Position numbers and translations under genes: made by a program
Shown: piece by piece, positions 38,120 through 46,823 of the stretch
How the letters are laid out: every line of letters begins with the position of its first letter
How positions within the stretch are numbered: position 1 is the stretch's first letter
Notes under the pieces: generated by a model
Database searches by the model: none
Told to the model about the DNA's origin: nothing
Seen by the model: only the letters and a program-made list of their open reading frames with translations
Source of the DNA: Pleurocapsa sp. PCC 7327
Lineage (GTDB): Bacteria > Cyanobacteriota > Cyanobacteriia > Cyanobacteriales > Microcystaceae
Assembly (NCBI RefSeq): GCF_000317025.1
Contig: NC_019689.1
Span: forward strand, 3,364,024-3,428,023
Direction of reading: 5' to 3'
Length of the DNA: 64,000 nucleotides

Positions 38120-38761
38120 TGACTGCGTTTACTGTTAGTTTAATTAACCAATTAGGGTAAAGGAAGAGAAAGGATAAACAAAGATCTCGAACGTCAATAA
38201 TTGTGCAAGTTAGATTTTAATTTTTGCTTAAAATAACGACGATCGATCGCGAGAAACTGAAAATATCTCGAATGATATTTTTAGAGAAAAACTCTTTTAT
38301 TTAATGTAGTTATTTATGAATATTAACAATTTCGTCATGAAAACCTGCCAAGTTGGCAGATGATATTGAATCAATTGTATATTATTTTCTGTATAGAAGC
38401 TTCCGCGAATATACGGAAATTTGCTTGACTGAAGGCGAAAAAATTAGTATAAATAAGCAAAGAAGATAAAAGACTCTAAAAAATCTATAAAAACTCAATG
38501 TAAAAAAAATCCCTAAAAAATCTGTCTGAAATCAACAATAGGATAAGTTTTTTCTCAGATGGAAGTAGAAAAGAGCGACAAAATCCTCTTCATCCATAAA
38601 GCTAAACCGAAACCCGACCGACTACAAGCTAAAAGGTTAATTGACATGCTCTTAAGCAAAAGACAGGAATGAACTGAGGTATAGGGGCTTTTCTACTCGT
38701 CGGCATGAGCTCGATTTTTAGAGCGGGCTAGTGAAGTCAATTAATAAGGTTAGTAGGAACT
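38120..38761 (+). other. Intergenic region between the exporter and hlyD-like genes
   Basis: 642 bp, AT-rich. Contains a 15-bp palindrome CTGCCAA-G-TTGGCAG (38345-38359) and a 37-codon frame (38559-38672; basic, no strong ribosome site). No terminator with a T-run is obvious. The length suggests a separate promoter for the adaptor and hetP genes. Confidence 0.5.
38559..38672 (+). CDS. Possible small protein, 37 residues
   Basis: Short frame MEVEKSDKILFIHKAKP onward, ending SKRQE, strongly charged and basic toward the C-terminus. No Gly-Gly leader, so it is not an obvious C39 substrate. No strong Shine-Dalgarno. It may be chance; listed because of its position between exporter and adaptor. 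Confidence 0.2.
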   Translation: MEVEKSDKILFIHKAKPKPDRLQAKRLIDMLLSKRQE

Positions 38762-40429
38762 ATGAAATTTCCCCCCAAATCATCTGGAACGAGCCAGACT
38801 CCTGCTGAAATCTCAAATAGCAGCGATCCCAAGCTCCCTCCCGATCTGTCGGTTGAAGAAAAAGCAACTTCTCGACAGGAATCCACTTCGCTCTATGGAG
38901 GAGTAGCTGGATCTATTCCGGTCGCTAGGCTTCCAGGTTCCTCTAGTTCGCCAATTCCTAATCCCTCATCGACGGTGGATACCAAATCCGGTCGTTGGTC
39001 GCCCTCGGTACAGTCCCTATTAGACCAGCCACCCGCCAACCTGCCCTTGCGCTTTATTTTGGGTGGAGTAGCATTTTTTGTGGCTTTCGGTGCTTGGGCT
39101 TGGTTCGGCACGATCGAAGAAGTAGGCAAAGCGACAGGAAAGCTAGTGCCAGAGGGGGCAACCTACAAAGTTCAACCTGTAGGTTCCGGGAAAGTCAGCC
39201 GTATCGTCGTTAAAGAAGGGCAAGAGATCAAAGCCGGACAAATCGTTGCCGAACTCGATACAGATTTGGCTCAAAAAGAACTCGAACGACTTAAGGAAGC
39301 AATCTCTTCCTATCAAAACGAAGTCATTCAAAAACAAAGCTTGCTCTCACAAGCAGAGATGGAAGCCAAAACTCGTGCCGAGATATCCGCAGCCGAACAA
39401 CTATCGCAGCGGTCGGCGATCGCCCTAGCCAGAGAAAAAGCATTGACTACCCGCCAACTGATCGCTCAGCAACAGTCAGAACTACGAGCCTATCAAAGCA
39501 GAAGATATCACCTACAACCAATTTCGAGTGCGTCTCAAGAGTATCTCGATCAACTCAAGAATGAGCTGACGAGCAATCAAGAAAGGCTAGATCGGTTAAA
39601 GACTTTAGAAAATGAAGGTGCGGTTTCCAAAGAGTTCGTCTTTCAGGCAGAACGGGAAATAAGAGAAATCGAGCAGCGCATCACCCAAACTAGGCTGCAA
39701 GAAGTCACCAACGTCAGCGAAAAGCTATTTGATGCCGACCAATCGCTGCGCGATTTGGCATCTCGCCTAACTGAGAACCAAGGCGCATTGGTAACGAGAA
39801 ACAAAGAAGTCGAACAACTTGAGGCTCAACTGGCACAAAAACAAGCAGAAGCCAACACCACTCAGATACAAGCCCAACAGAAAATCAAGCAACTCGAACT
39901 AGAAATTGCCCAGACGAAAGCCAAGATTGCAGATACCAGAAATCAAATAGCAGCTGCCCAAGCTAAACTCAAAGACAACTATCTCAAAGCTCCCGTCGAT
40001 GGTGTGGTTCTGTCTCTCAATCTCAAAAATCCCGGCGAAGTGCTCCAACCGGGGCAAACCGTTGCCGAGATTGCTCCCCACGGAGTTTCTCTCGTTCTCT
40101 CAGCCGTCATACCAAACAGAGAAGCGGGCTTAATTAAGACCGGAATGCCGGTACACGTTAAGTTGGATGCCTATCCCTATCAGGACTATGGGGTCATTCC
40201 CGGTGAAGTGACCGTTATCTCGGCAGATGCTAAATCTAACGAACAACTCGGTCCGGTTTATACGGTAGAAGTCAAACTAGAGCGCGACTACGTGACTGAC
40301 AACCAGCAAAAAGTCCAATTCAAAGCCGGTCAAACTGCCACCGCCGATATCGTCATTCGTCGCCGCCGGATCGCGGATGTTTTATTAGATCCAATTCGGC
40401 AGCTCCAGAAAGACGGCATGGATCTTTAG
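38762..40429 (+). CDS. HlyD-family secretion adaptor
   Basis: 555-residue periplasmic adaptor (membrane fusion protein) that would link the ABC exporter to an outer-membrane channel. Disordered N-terminus (~90 residues, Ser/Pro rich), one transmembrane helix (LRFILGGVAFFVAFGAWAWFG, split here by notation), biotinyl-lipoyl half (VGKATGKLVPEG...VVKEGQEIKAGQIVAELDT), long coiled-coil hairpin (~175-400) and the returning half (LKAPVDGVVLSLN) with a beta-barrel. It follows the HetC-like exporter and precedes hetP; AGGA lies five bases before the ATG. Confidence 0.93.
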   Translation: MKFPPKSSGTSQTPAEISNSSDPKLPPDLSVEEKATSRQESTSLYGGVAGSIPVARLPGSSSSPIPNPSSTVDTKSGRWSPSVQSLLDQPPANLPLRFILGGVAFFVAFGAWAWFGTIEEVGKATGKLVPEGATYKVQPVGSGKVSRIVVKEGQEIKAGQIVAELDTDLAQKELERLKEAISSYQNEVIQKQSLLSQAEMEAKTRAEISAAEQLSQRSAIALAREKALTTRQLIAQQQSELRAYQSRRYHLQPISSASQEYLDQLKNELTSNQERLDRLKTLENEGAVSKEFVFQAEREIREIEQRITQTRLQEVTNVSEKLFDADQSLRDLASRLTENQGALVTRNKEVEQLEAQLAQKQAEANTTQIQAQQKIKQLELEIAQTKAKIADTRNQIAAAQAKLKDNYLKAPVDGVVLSLNLKNPGEVLQPGQTVAEIAPHGVSLVLSAVIPNREAGLIKTGMPVHVKLDAYPYQDYGVIPGEVTVISADAKSNEQLGPVYTVEVKLERDYVTDNQQKVQFKAGQTATADIVIRRRRIADVLLDPIRQLQKDGMDL

Positions 40430-40463
40430 AACTAACTGACATCGTTGAGGAGAAAACACGACA

Positions 40464-40835
40464 ATGAACCAACCATTCGCCTACAGCCAATCCAAACAAA
40501 CCAAGGCTATGACGAACGAGCAGTTCGAGCAAATCGTCGAAGCTATTGTGGCTGGAAAATATTCTTGGGCTTGCGTTCTCATTCTGCGCTTCGCTGGATA
40601 CAATCCCCTTCATTACATTCCCTACCGTACTTACAATCGATTGCTCAAGGACAACTGCTTGCAGAGTAAATCAACTCAAGAAGCTGCCTCAGTCGTCAAA
40701 CCCAGCCAAGGTTTCTCCCAAGGACGAATCGCGCAAATCGAGGATCTCAATCATACCGAAGAAGTCGATCGCGACAGTACGAAAGTTCGCGGCGGTATGG
40801 GCATGGGAATTTTTCGGAATTTTTGGTTGTTTTAA
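40464..40835 (+). CDS. hetP: HetP-family protein
   Basis: 123 residues. The core ([20 protein letters not shown], then [23 protein letters not shown]) matches the conserved domain of HetP and its paralogues, which set the commitment point for heterocyst differentiation in Nostoc. The tail after residue 75 is polar and unconserved. No membrane segment. GAGGAG lies 13 bases before the ATG. It is 34 bp after the adaptor gene and probably in its operon. In a non-heterocystous organism the role must differ. Molecular function of the family is unknown. Confidence 0.85.
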   Translation: MNQPFAYSQSKQTKAMTNEQFEQIVEAIVAGKYSWACVLILRFAGYNPLHYIPYRTYNRLLKDNCLQSKSTQEAASVVKPSQGFSQGRIAQIEDLNHTEEVDRDSTKVRGGMGMGIFRNFWLF

Positions 40836-40849
40836 GGTACATCAACTCA

Positions 40850-42340
40850 TTATCGCTGTTTCAATTTGGCTTTAATCGCTTCAATAACTGTTTCGATCAC
40901 CTTGACGCGGGCATAGTACTTATCGTTACCTGCAACTAGCGTCCAAGGGGCCGATGGAGTACTGGTACGGGCGATCGCCTGATCGATCGCAACTGCATAG
41001 AGACTCCATTTATCGCGGTTGCGCCAATCTTCTTCGGTAAGTTTGTAGAGTTTAAAGGGATTATTCTGGCGTTCTTCAAAGCGTCTTAGTTGTTCTTCTG
41101 AGCTGATATGCATCCAGAACTTCACCAACACGTAGCCGCCATTGGTCAATTGGGCTTCAAACTCGTTAATCTCCTGATAGGCGCGTCGCCATTCGGCTTC
41201 TGTGGCAAAACCTTCGATTCTCTCGACTAACACGCGCCCGTACCAGCTACGATCGAAAATAGCAATCGTTCCACCGCCAGGAATTCTACGCCAAAAACGC
41301 CAGAGATAGTGGTGGCGCTTTTCTTCGTCCGTAGGTGCAGCAAAGGCATTAACTTTATAACTGCGGGGATCTAAAATGTCAGTCAAGCGCTTGATTGCAC
41401 CTCCCTTCCCAGCCGCATCCCAGCCTTCAAAAATAATCAAAACTGGGAGATTGATTTGGTGGATTTTTAACTGGAGTTTGCGCAACTCGACTTGTGCCTC
41501 GCGCAATCGTTTTTTGTATTCGTCTTTGTCGAGTTTCAGGCTTAAATCTACCTTGGCTAGAAAATCGGGTTCGGTGGGGAACAGATGCTCTTGCGGCTGC
41601 AATCTGGGTGTCTCTACTTGGGGAATCTGGAGTCGATCTAAAGCTTGGGTAATGGTAGCCACTAATTGAGTCAGCACTTTGACCCTTGCCCAGCGCTTAC
41701 AGTTTCCTTCTACCAACGTCCAAGGGGCAGCGCCAGTACTGGTATAGGTGAGCATTTCTTCTGCTAGGGCAGAATATTCTTGATACTGTTTGGCTTGCTG
41801 CCAATCTTCTGGACGAATTCGCCAGGAGTCGAGTTCGTCAGAGGCATATTTTTTAATGCGGCTTTTGAGTTCTTTGCGCCCCAGATGAATCCAAAATTTA
41901 GCGATCGCAGTTCCATCATCGACCAACTGCCGCTCAAAAGCATTGATATCCCTCATCAACAGGGGAACGTGGGAGTCGGGAACTCGACCGAACAGCCGAT
42001 CTTCGAGAACGTGAGTGTACCAACTGTGATAGAAAAACGCCAGACTGCCTCTAGGGGGAAGTTTGTGCCAAAATCGCCATAGAAAAGGATAGCGTTGCTC
42101 TTGGGGAGAAGGCGGAAAAATGGGATAAACCGCAAAACCGCGCGGATCCATATAATTTACCATTTTTTTGACTAACGCTCCTTTTCCGGCTGCTGCCCAT
42201 CCTTCTAATACGACAATTACGGGTAATTTTTTATCCCAACAGGCTTTTTGCAGCGCCCGTAACTGACGCATTAAGTCTTCTATTTGAGATTGATAAGTAA
42301 CTTTATCTAAGGCAAGATCCAGATCGAGAGTGTCTAGCAT
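40850..42340 (-). CDS. Two-domain polyphosphate kinase 2 (polyphosphate:AMP phosphotransferase type)
   Basis: 496 residues with two PPK2 domains (about 15-235 and 270-496). In the C-terminal domain Walker A is GWDAAGKGG (306-314) and Walker B FDRSWYGRVL, both normal. In the N-terminal domain the matching sites are GWAAAGKGA (47-55) and FYHSWYTHVL, losing both key Asp residues. That pattern is known for class II PPK2, where only the C-terminal domain is catalytic and AMP is phosphorylated to ADP from polyphosphate. Convergent with hetP (14-bp gap). Confidence 0.88.
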   Translation of the reverse strand: MLDTLDLDLALDKVTYQSQIEDLMRQLRALQKACWDKKLPVIVVLEGWAAAGKGALVKKMVNYMDPRGFAVYPIFPPSPQEQRYPFLWRFWHKLPPRGSLAFFYHSWYTHVLEDRLFGRVPDSHVPLLMRDINAFERQLVDDGTAIAKFWIHLGRKELKSRIKKYASDELDSWRIRPEDWQQAKQYQEYSALAEEMLTYTSTGAAPWTLVEGNCKRWARVKVLTQLVATITQALDRLQIPQVETPRLQPQEHLFPTEPDFLAKVDLSLKLDKDEYKKRLREAQVELRKLQLKIHQINLPVLIIFEGWDAAGKGGAIKRLTDILDPRSYKVNAFAAPTDEEKRHHYLWRFWRRIPGGGTIAIFDRSWYGRVLVERIEGFATEAEWRRAYQEINEFEAQLTNGGYVLVKFWMHISSEEQLRRFEERQNNPFKLYKLTEEDWRNRDKWSLYAVAIDQAIARTSTPSAPWTLVAGNDKYYARVKVIETVIEAIKAKLKQR

Positions 42341-42438
42341 TTTCCGGCGATCGTGATGATAATGTAGAGATGAATTATTCAGTATAAGTAAAATTTCTAA
42401 GCCATCGCGGATAACTAATAATTAATAAAGGAGTTCTG

Positions 42439-43443
42439 GTGTCATCAGTTAAACCGACAATTCTCGTTACGGGCGGGGCGGGTTATATTGGCTCTCATGC
42501 CGTCCTTGCCTTACAACAGGCAGGCTATGAAGTCATTGTTCTGGATAACTTGTCCTACGGTCATCCAGAATTAATACAAGAGGTTTTAAAAGTAGAACTC
42601 ATTGTTGGAGATACGAGCGATCGCGCTTTGCTCGCCAATCTCTTTACTAGCCGCGAAATCGCTGCCGTAATGCACTTTGCCGCTTTTATTGCCGTTGGAG
42701 AATCGGTAGTCGAGCCTGTCAAATACTATCATAACAACGTAGTGGGAACGCTAACCCTGCTGGAAGCCATGCTCGCTGCCGGAGTCAAGAAGTTTGTCTT
42801 CTCTTCTACTTGCGCCATTTATGGGATGCCGAAAGAAGTTCCCATGACCGAAAATCATCCCCGCGATCCCCTCAGTCCTTATGCAGCGAGTAAGGAGATG
42901 GTAGAGAGAATCCTCGCCGATTTTGATGGGGCTTATGGCTTAAAATCCGTTGCTTTTCGCTATTTTAATGCATCCGGTGCCGATCCGAGCGGTTTGTTAG
43001 GGGAAGATCACAACCCAGAAACTCACCTCATTCCCCTGGCTTTATTAACTGCTTTAGGAAAACGGCAATCCCTGTCTATTTTTGGCACCGATTATTCTAC
43101 TTCCGACGGAACTGCCATTCGAGATTACATTCACGTCAGCGATTTAGCCGACGCACACGTTTTAGGATTGGAATATCTATTGGCTGGTGGCAATAGCGAC
43201 GTTTTTAATCTGGGCAACGGCAATGGTTTTTCCGTGCGAGAAGTAATAGAGACCGCAAGGAAAGTAACGAGTCGGGAAATCCCTGTCGTCGAGAGTCCTC
43301 GTCGGGCCGGCGATGCGCCGATTCTAGTAGGTAGCGCCCAAAAAGCCAGAGAAATTCTCGGCTGGAATCCCCAATATGCAGATTTGACTACCATTGTCAG
43401 CCACGCTTGGCAATGGCATCAGAAGCGCCATGGAAACAGTTAA
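42439..43443 (+). CDS. galE: UDP-glucose 4-epimerase
   Basis: 334-residue extended short-chain dehydrogenase interconverting UDP-glucose and UDP-galactose. Seen: GGAGYIGSH (Rossmann), HFAAFIAVGES, SSTCAIYG (Ser/Thr), YAASKEM (Tyr and Lys), and RDYIHVSDLADAHVLGL. GTG start at 42439 with AAGGAG six bases upstream. Feeds galactose into lipids or surface glycans. Divergent from the PPK2 gene with ~98 bp between. Confidence 0.95.
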   Translation: MSSVKPTILVTGGAGYIGSHAVLALQQAGYEVIVLDNLSYGHPELIQEVLKVELIVGDTSDRALLANLFTSREIAAVMHFAAFIAVGESVVEPVKYYHNNVVGTLTLLEAMLAAGVKKFVFSSTCAIYGMPKEVPMTENHPRDPLSPYAASKEMVERILADFDGAYGLKSVAFRYFNASGADPSGLLGEDHNPETHLIPLALLTALGKRQSLSIFGTDYSTSDGTAIRDYIHVSDLADAHVLGLEYLLAGGNSDVFNLGNGNGFSVREVIETARKVTSREIPVVESPRRAGDAPILVGSAQKAREILGWNPQYADLTTIVSHAWQWHQKRHGNS

Positions 43444-43573
43444 CCTAAAGATTGGATAGCTGATGACCGATGACCAAAACAATTCCAATTAACAATTGAT
43501 TGTTATGCACAGTAATTCAAGCAAAAATCATTCATAATTGCCAGCGATCGCTGGTAACGAGCAAGCCACTACA

Positions 43574-44035
43574 ATGAGATTAGTTATGGCTAATTTAGTG
43601 CAAAAATTTTTAACGATCTGTCTAAGTGCGACCGCAGGTTTCTCGACCTTCGGTTGTGCGGAAACCAAATTTTCTCAATGCCAAAAAATTATTGAAATTA
43701 CAAAAAATATTGCCAAAGAAAGCCAAAATAATCGTCAAACAACCGATATAAAAAAAGTTCTTCAAATGGCAGATACTTTTGAAGAAACAGCTGAAGAGAT
43801 GAAGAACCTCAGAATTCAAGACGAAAAACTAATGCAATATCAAATCGGCTTTGCCGAAGTATATCGCGGTAACGCTCAAGCAACTCGCGAATTTGTCGAT
43901 GCCTTGCAAAAAAAAGACATTGCCAAGGCAAAGTTAACCCAAAAAAGAGTGCAACAAATAGGAAAAAAAGAACAAGAATTAGTCAGCAATATGAATAGTT
44001 ATTGCCAGGGAAACCGAACTAAGGACGTAGAGTAA
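43574..44035 (+). CDS. Putative lipoprotein, function unknown
   Basis: 153 residues from ATG 43574 (an in-frame TTG lies 36 bp upstream and a second ATG 12 bp later). A hydrophobic N-terminus with STFGC at the likely lipobox suggests a lipoprotein. The mature part is helical, Lys/Gln/Glu-rich, with heptad-like periodicity (QMADTFEETAEEMKNL; DALQKKDIAKAKLTQ), and two Cys (near the start and near the end). Similar small proteins occur in cyanobacteria. Function unknown. Confidence 0.7.
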   Translation: MRLVMANLVQKFLTICLSATAGFSTFGCAETKFSQCQKIIEITKNIAKESQNNRQTTDIKKVLQMADTFEETAEEMKNLRIQDEKLMQYQIGFAEVYRGNAQATREFVDALQKKDIAKAKLTQKRVQQIGKKEQELVSNMNSYCQGNRTKDVE

Positions 44036-44146
44036 AAGTCGGAAGTCGGAAGCCGAGGAAGTAGGGGAAGTGTGGGGAGTGTGGGGAGACTTTTGGGACG
44101 GGGAGACAATTAACTACTAACCACTAACTACTAACTACTCGCTAAT
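44036..44146. repeat. Low-complexity tandem words between genes
   Basis: Short tandem units: AAGTCGG repeated, GTGGGGA repeated, and TAACTAC/TAACCAC repeated (44108-44138). Such filler is frequent between convergent cyanobacterial genes; similar TAACTAC-like words occur near 9540-9604 and TTATCAG-like words at 45441-45477. Confidence 0.6.
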
Positions 44147-44539
44147 TTAGGGCAAAAAGCGATCGAGGGCGGCTTTTAACTGTTCGATCTCTTCATCGAT
44201 ATTACCCTCATCGGCAGCACGGGCAATGCACTCGCTCAGATGTTCGTCTAAAATTAGGCGCGCCACGCGATCGATCGCGCCGCGAACGGCAGCAATTTGG
44301 ATTAATACTTCAGGACACGGACGGCTTTCTGTCACCATTGTTTTAATTCCGCGTATGTGTCCCTCTATACGAGACAGTCGATTCACAATCTGCCGCAGAG
44401 AAGCTTCGCTATGAACGTGAGGCTTGCCTTGCCCCTCATGAGTGTGGACGCGATCGCCATGTTGATGAGCATTTTCTGACGGATGCAAAATTTTCTGCGG
44501 ACTTGGATGAGTTGAATTGGTCAATGGCTTAGCTTCCAT
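44147..44539 (-). CDS. CsoR/RcnR-family metal sensor, InrS-like
   Basis: 130-residue metal-responsive repressor. DUF156 core with ligand residues Cys75 (SRPCPEV), His100 and Cys104 (LDEHLSEC), the W-X-Y-Z set of CsoR-type sensors. The N-terminal 45 residues are His-rich (HQHGDRVHTHEGQGKPHVH), as in InrS of Synechocystis, a Ni(II) sensor controlling a nickel exporter. That makes Ni (or Co/Cu) the likely effector. No exporter gene is adjacent, so the target lies elsewhere. Confidence 0.85.
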   Translation of the reverse strand: MEAKPLTNSTHPSPQKILHPSENAHQHGDRVHTHEGQGKPHVHSEASLRQIVNRLSRIEGHIRGIKTMVTESRPCPEVLIQIAAVRGAIDRVARLILDEHLSECIARAADEGNIDEEIEQLKAALDRFLP

Positions 44540-44689
44540 TTTTCACTCGATAAGGTGTGTAGCGGACATGCTACTAAATTCTAGTCTGACATAGATCGTA
44601 GGAGTGGAGCTAAATTAATTTTTGTTTTGTTGTGGGGCAAACAGCTTTTTTCCGCGATCGATTAGTGGTTAGTAGATAGATAGTCTGTG

Positions 44690-45439
44690 CTATTGACTTA
44701 GAGCGCGGAAGAATCGTTGCATATTAGTTAATAAACCGGGTTTTTTCGGTTTTGGTGCCTGGGTACTCTCGTTCTCATCGCTGTTGCCCGTTACGGCACC
44801 AGCGATGAGTAAATCTAGCCTTTCTCCTGTGGGTTTTTGGGGTTCTTCGGCAATTAGTTGATAGTCTTCCTCTCCTCCTAGCCAGACTTGCCACAAAGAC
44901 GGATAAGAACGCAGCACGACAGCCCCTTCTAGAGGTCTAAAGTAGTAAGAGGATTCCAAGGTACTGAGGAATCGTTCTCTCAGTTGGCGGGCAGCCAAAC
45001 CAATTCCGACAACGGAAACGTCTTCTAGTTGAGGAATGAGGAGAACTACGGGGCGATCGCCTGCCAAATTGCAAAGTTTCTCAACCGAGTTGACTTCAAT
45101 CGCCGAGGGAGAGACGACTAAGAAAGCCGTATCCTCTTCCGATATCTTCATATCTACCGGGATAAAACGACTCCCCAAGTCGCTTACTTGAAAAACGGTC
45201 TCTCCCCAATCGCGACGTGCCAAAGCTGCCGCACCCGTATCGGGAAATAAAACCCTCAATCCAGAACCATAGTCTTCCAAAAGGGAAGTAAATTCTAGGG
45301 CAAGCGATTGGGCTTGCAGGGCAATTTCTGGGACGACCAATTCTACTTGTATGCGCTCGCAACCGGCTTCTAGAGCAACTTTAGTCGCTTCTTTAGCTTG
45401 TTCTACAGCTTCTTCTAAGGTTGATGGAACTTGAGGCAT
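44690..45439 (-). CDS. DUF1995 family protein
   Basis: 249-residue soluble protein of the DUF1995 family, conserved in cyanobacteria and plastids (plant LPA3 relatives). Seen: N-terminal TLEEAVEQAKEATKVALEAGCERIQVEL, the VLFPDTGAAALARRDW motif, and LRSYPSLWQVWLG. Plastid members are linked to photosystem assembly; the bacterial role is unknown. It is 95 bp downstream of a cysteine desulfurase gene in the same direction, perhaps cotranscribed. Confidence 0.82.
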   Translation of the reverse strand: MPQVPSTLEEAVEQAKEATKVALEAGCERIQVELVVPEIALQAQSLALEFTSLLEDYGSGLRVLFPDTGAAALARRDWGETVFQVSDLGSRFIPVDMKISEEDTAFLVVSPSAIEVNSVEKLCNLAGDRPVVLLIPQLEDVSVVGIGLAARQLRERFLSTLESSYYFRPLEGAVVLRSYPSLWQVWLGGEEDYQLIAEEPQKPTGERLDLLIAGAVTGNSDENESTQAPKPKKPGLLTNMQRFFRALSQ

Positions 45440-45534
45440 AGTCAGTTATCAATTATCTGTTATCAGTTATCAGTTTATAGCGTTCGATTTCTGGTGTGGC
45501 GATCGCTGCATGTTAGTCGCCAAGGAATAACTTC

Positions 45535-46743
45535 TTAATGTCCAGCCGTTACTAATTGAGGCATTAGTCGATCGAGAACTTGTTTGAGTACCATTGCCGT
45601 CCAATCGATCTCGGCTTCGGTGGTTTCTCGTCCCAGAGTCAGGCGAATTCCGCCTAACGCTTCCTCTGGAGTAAAACCCATCGCTAGCAATATAGGGCTG
45701 GGAGATAGTTTCCCACTGTGACAAGCCGAACCAGAACTAATTCCGATTCCTGCTAGGTTTAACTGACGTACTAGGGTTTTTCCCGTAATTTTTTCTTTTC
45801 TGACTCGCTCGTGAGGATCGCTGACGATAAAGCTAACGTGGTGCGGCAAGCGATACAATCTGTCTCCGGTGGGAATGAGGTAGGGACAGTCGGCTAAGCG
45901 ATCGAAGAGGCGATCGCGCAATTCAATTAACCGACGGGTTTCTGTTTCCATGTCAGCGGCAGCTAATTCGGCAGCAACGCCAAATGCGGCAATGACGGGA
46001 ACGGCTTGAGTTCCCGAGCGCAAGCCTCTTTCTTGTCCGCCACCGCCAAGGAGGGGAACTAATTCTCTGCCTTCGCGCACGTATAATGCCCCAGCCCCTT
46101 GAACCCCATAGATTTTGTGGCTGGAGAGAGAAAGCATATCGACTGGCAATTTCTGCACGTCGATAGGCACTCGTCCGGCTACTTGAACGGCATCGGTATG
46201 AAAGAATACGTTGCGATCGCCTTTGGCGCTGCGCCCAGCGCAATCGCGGGCAATTTGAGCGAGTTCCTCAATCGGTTGTAGCGTGCCTACTTCGCTTTGC
46301 CCGTAAATAATTGACACCAAAACTGTATTTGGCTGTATGGCTGCTTTTAAATCGAGAGGATTTACTCTGCCGTAGCGGTTGACGGGCAGTCGAGTCACTT
46401 GCCAGCCCCATTTTTCGAGCAAGTTAGCTGGTTGTGCGATCGCCGAATGTTCTGCGCTGGAAATAATTATGTGTTGAGGCGTTTGATAGCGACGCGCTAC
46501 GCCCATCATGGCGAGATTGTCGGCTTCTGTTCCCCCAGAGGTAAAAACAATGGATTCGGGATTGGGGGCGTTGATGAGATTGGCGACTTGAATTCTAGCG
46601 GTTTCAATAATTGTTGCTGCCCTCTCTCCCCAAGCGTGCAAGCTGGAAGGATTTCCCCACTGCTGCGCGAGGACTTCTTGCATCTTGGTAACCACCTCCG
46701 AGCGTGGAGGCGTTGTGGCACTATAGTCAAGATAAATTTGCAT
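45535..46743 (-). CDS. Cysteine desulfurase (NifS/IscS type)
   Basis: 402-residue PLP enzyme releasing sulfur from cysteine for Fe-S clusters and thio-modifications. Seen: YLDYSATTPPR, FTSGGTEADNLAM, EHSAI, SLSSHKIYGVQGAGALYVR (PLP Lys), and the active-site Cys loop GIGSSGSACHSGK-type (SSGSACHSG). Class I (NifS/IscS) rather than SufS because of the long Cys loop. No iscU/nifU neighbour, so IscS2-like cyanobacterial housekeeping role is likely. Confidence 0.93.
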   Translation of the reverse strand: MQIYLDYSATTPPRSEVVTKMQEVLAQQWGNPSSLHAWGERAATIIETARIQVANLINAPNPESIVFTSGGTEADNLAMMGVARRYQTPQHIIISSAEHSAIAQPANLLEKWGWQVTRLPVNRYGRVNPLDLKAAIQPNTVLVSIIYGQSEVGTLQPIEELAQIARDCAGRSAKGDRNVFFHTDAVQVAGRVPIDVQKLPVDMLSLSSHKIYGVQGAGALYVREGRELVPLLGGGGQERGLRSGTQAVPVIAAFGVAAELAAADMETETRRLIELRDRLFDRLADCPYLIPTGDRLYRLPHHVSFIVSDPHERVRKEKITGKTLVRQLNLAGIGISSGSACHSGKLSPSPILLAMGFTPEEALGGIRLTLGRETTEAEIDWTAMVLKQVLDRLMPQLVTAGH

Positions 46744-46823
46744 TTTTTTACACTTTGAGGCGCGTCCCTAGCACGCTAGGCTGACTCTATTTAATAACTT
46801 AGCAAACTTGGTTAAATCCCTAG

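Noticed and set aside
43538-43573. Earlier TTG start for the putative lipoprotein
   Set aside because: A later ATG gives a better signal peptide with the lipobox at the normal distance.
44036-44146. Tandem-repeat stretch as a regulatory array
   Set aside because: Units are imperfect and similar filler occurs near 9540-9604; it looks like generic intergenic low complexity.
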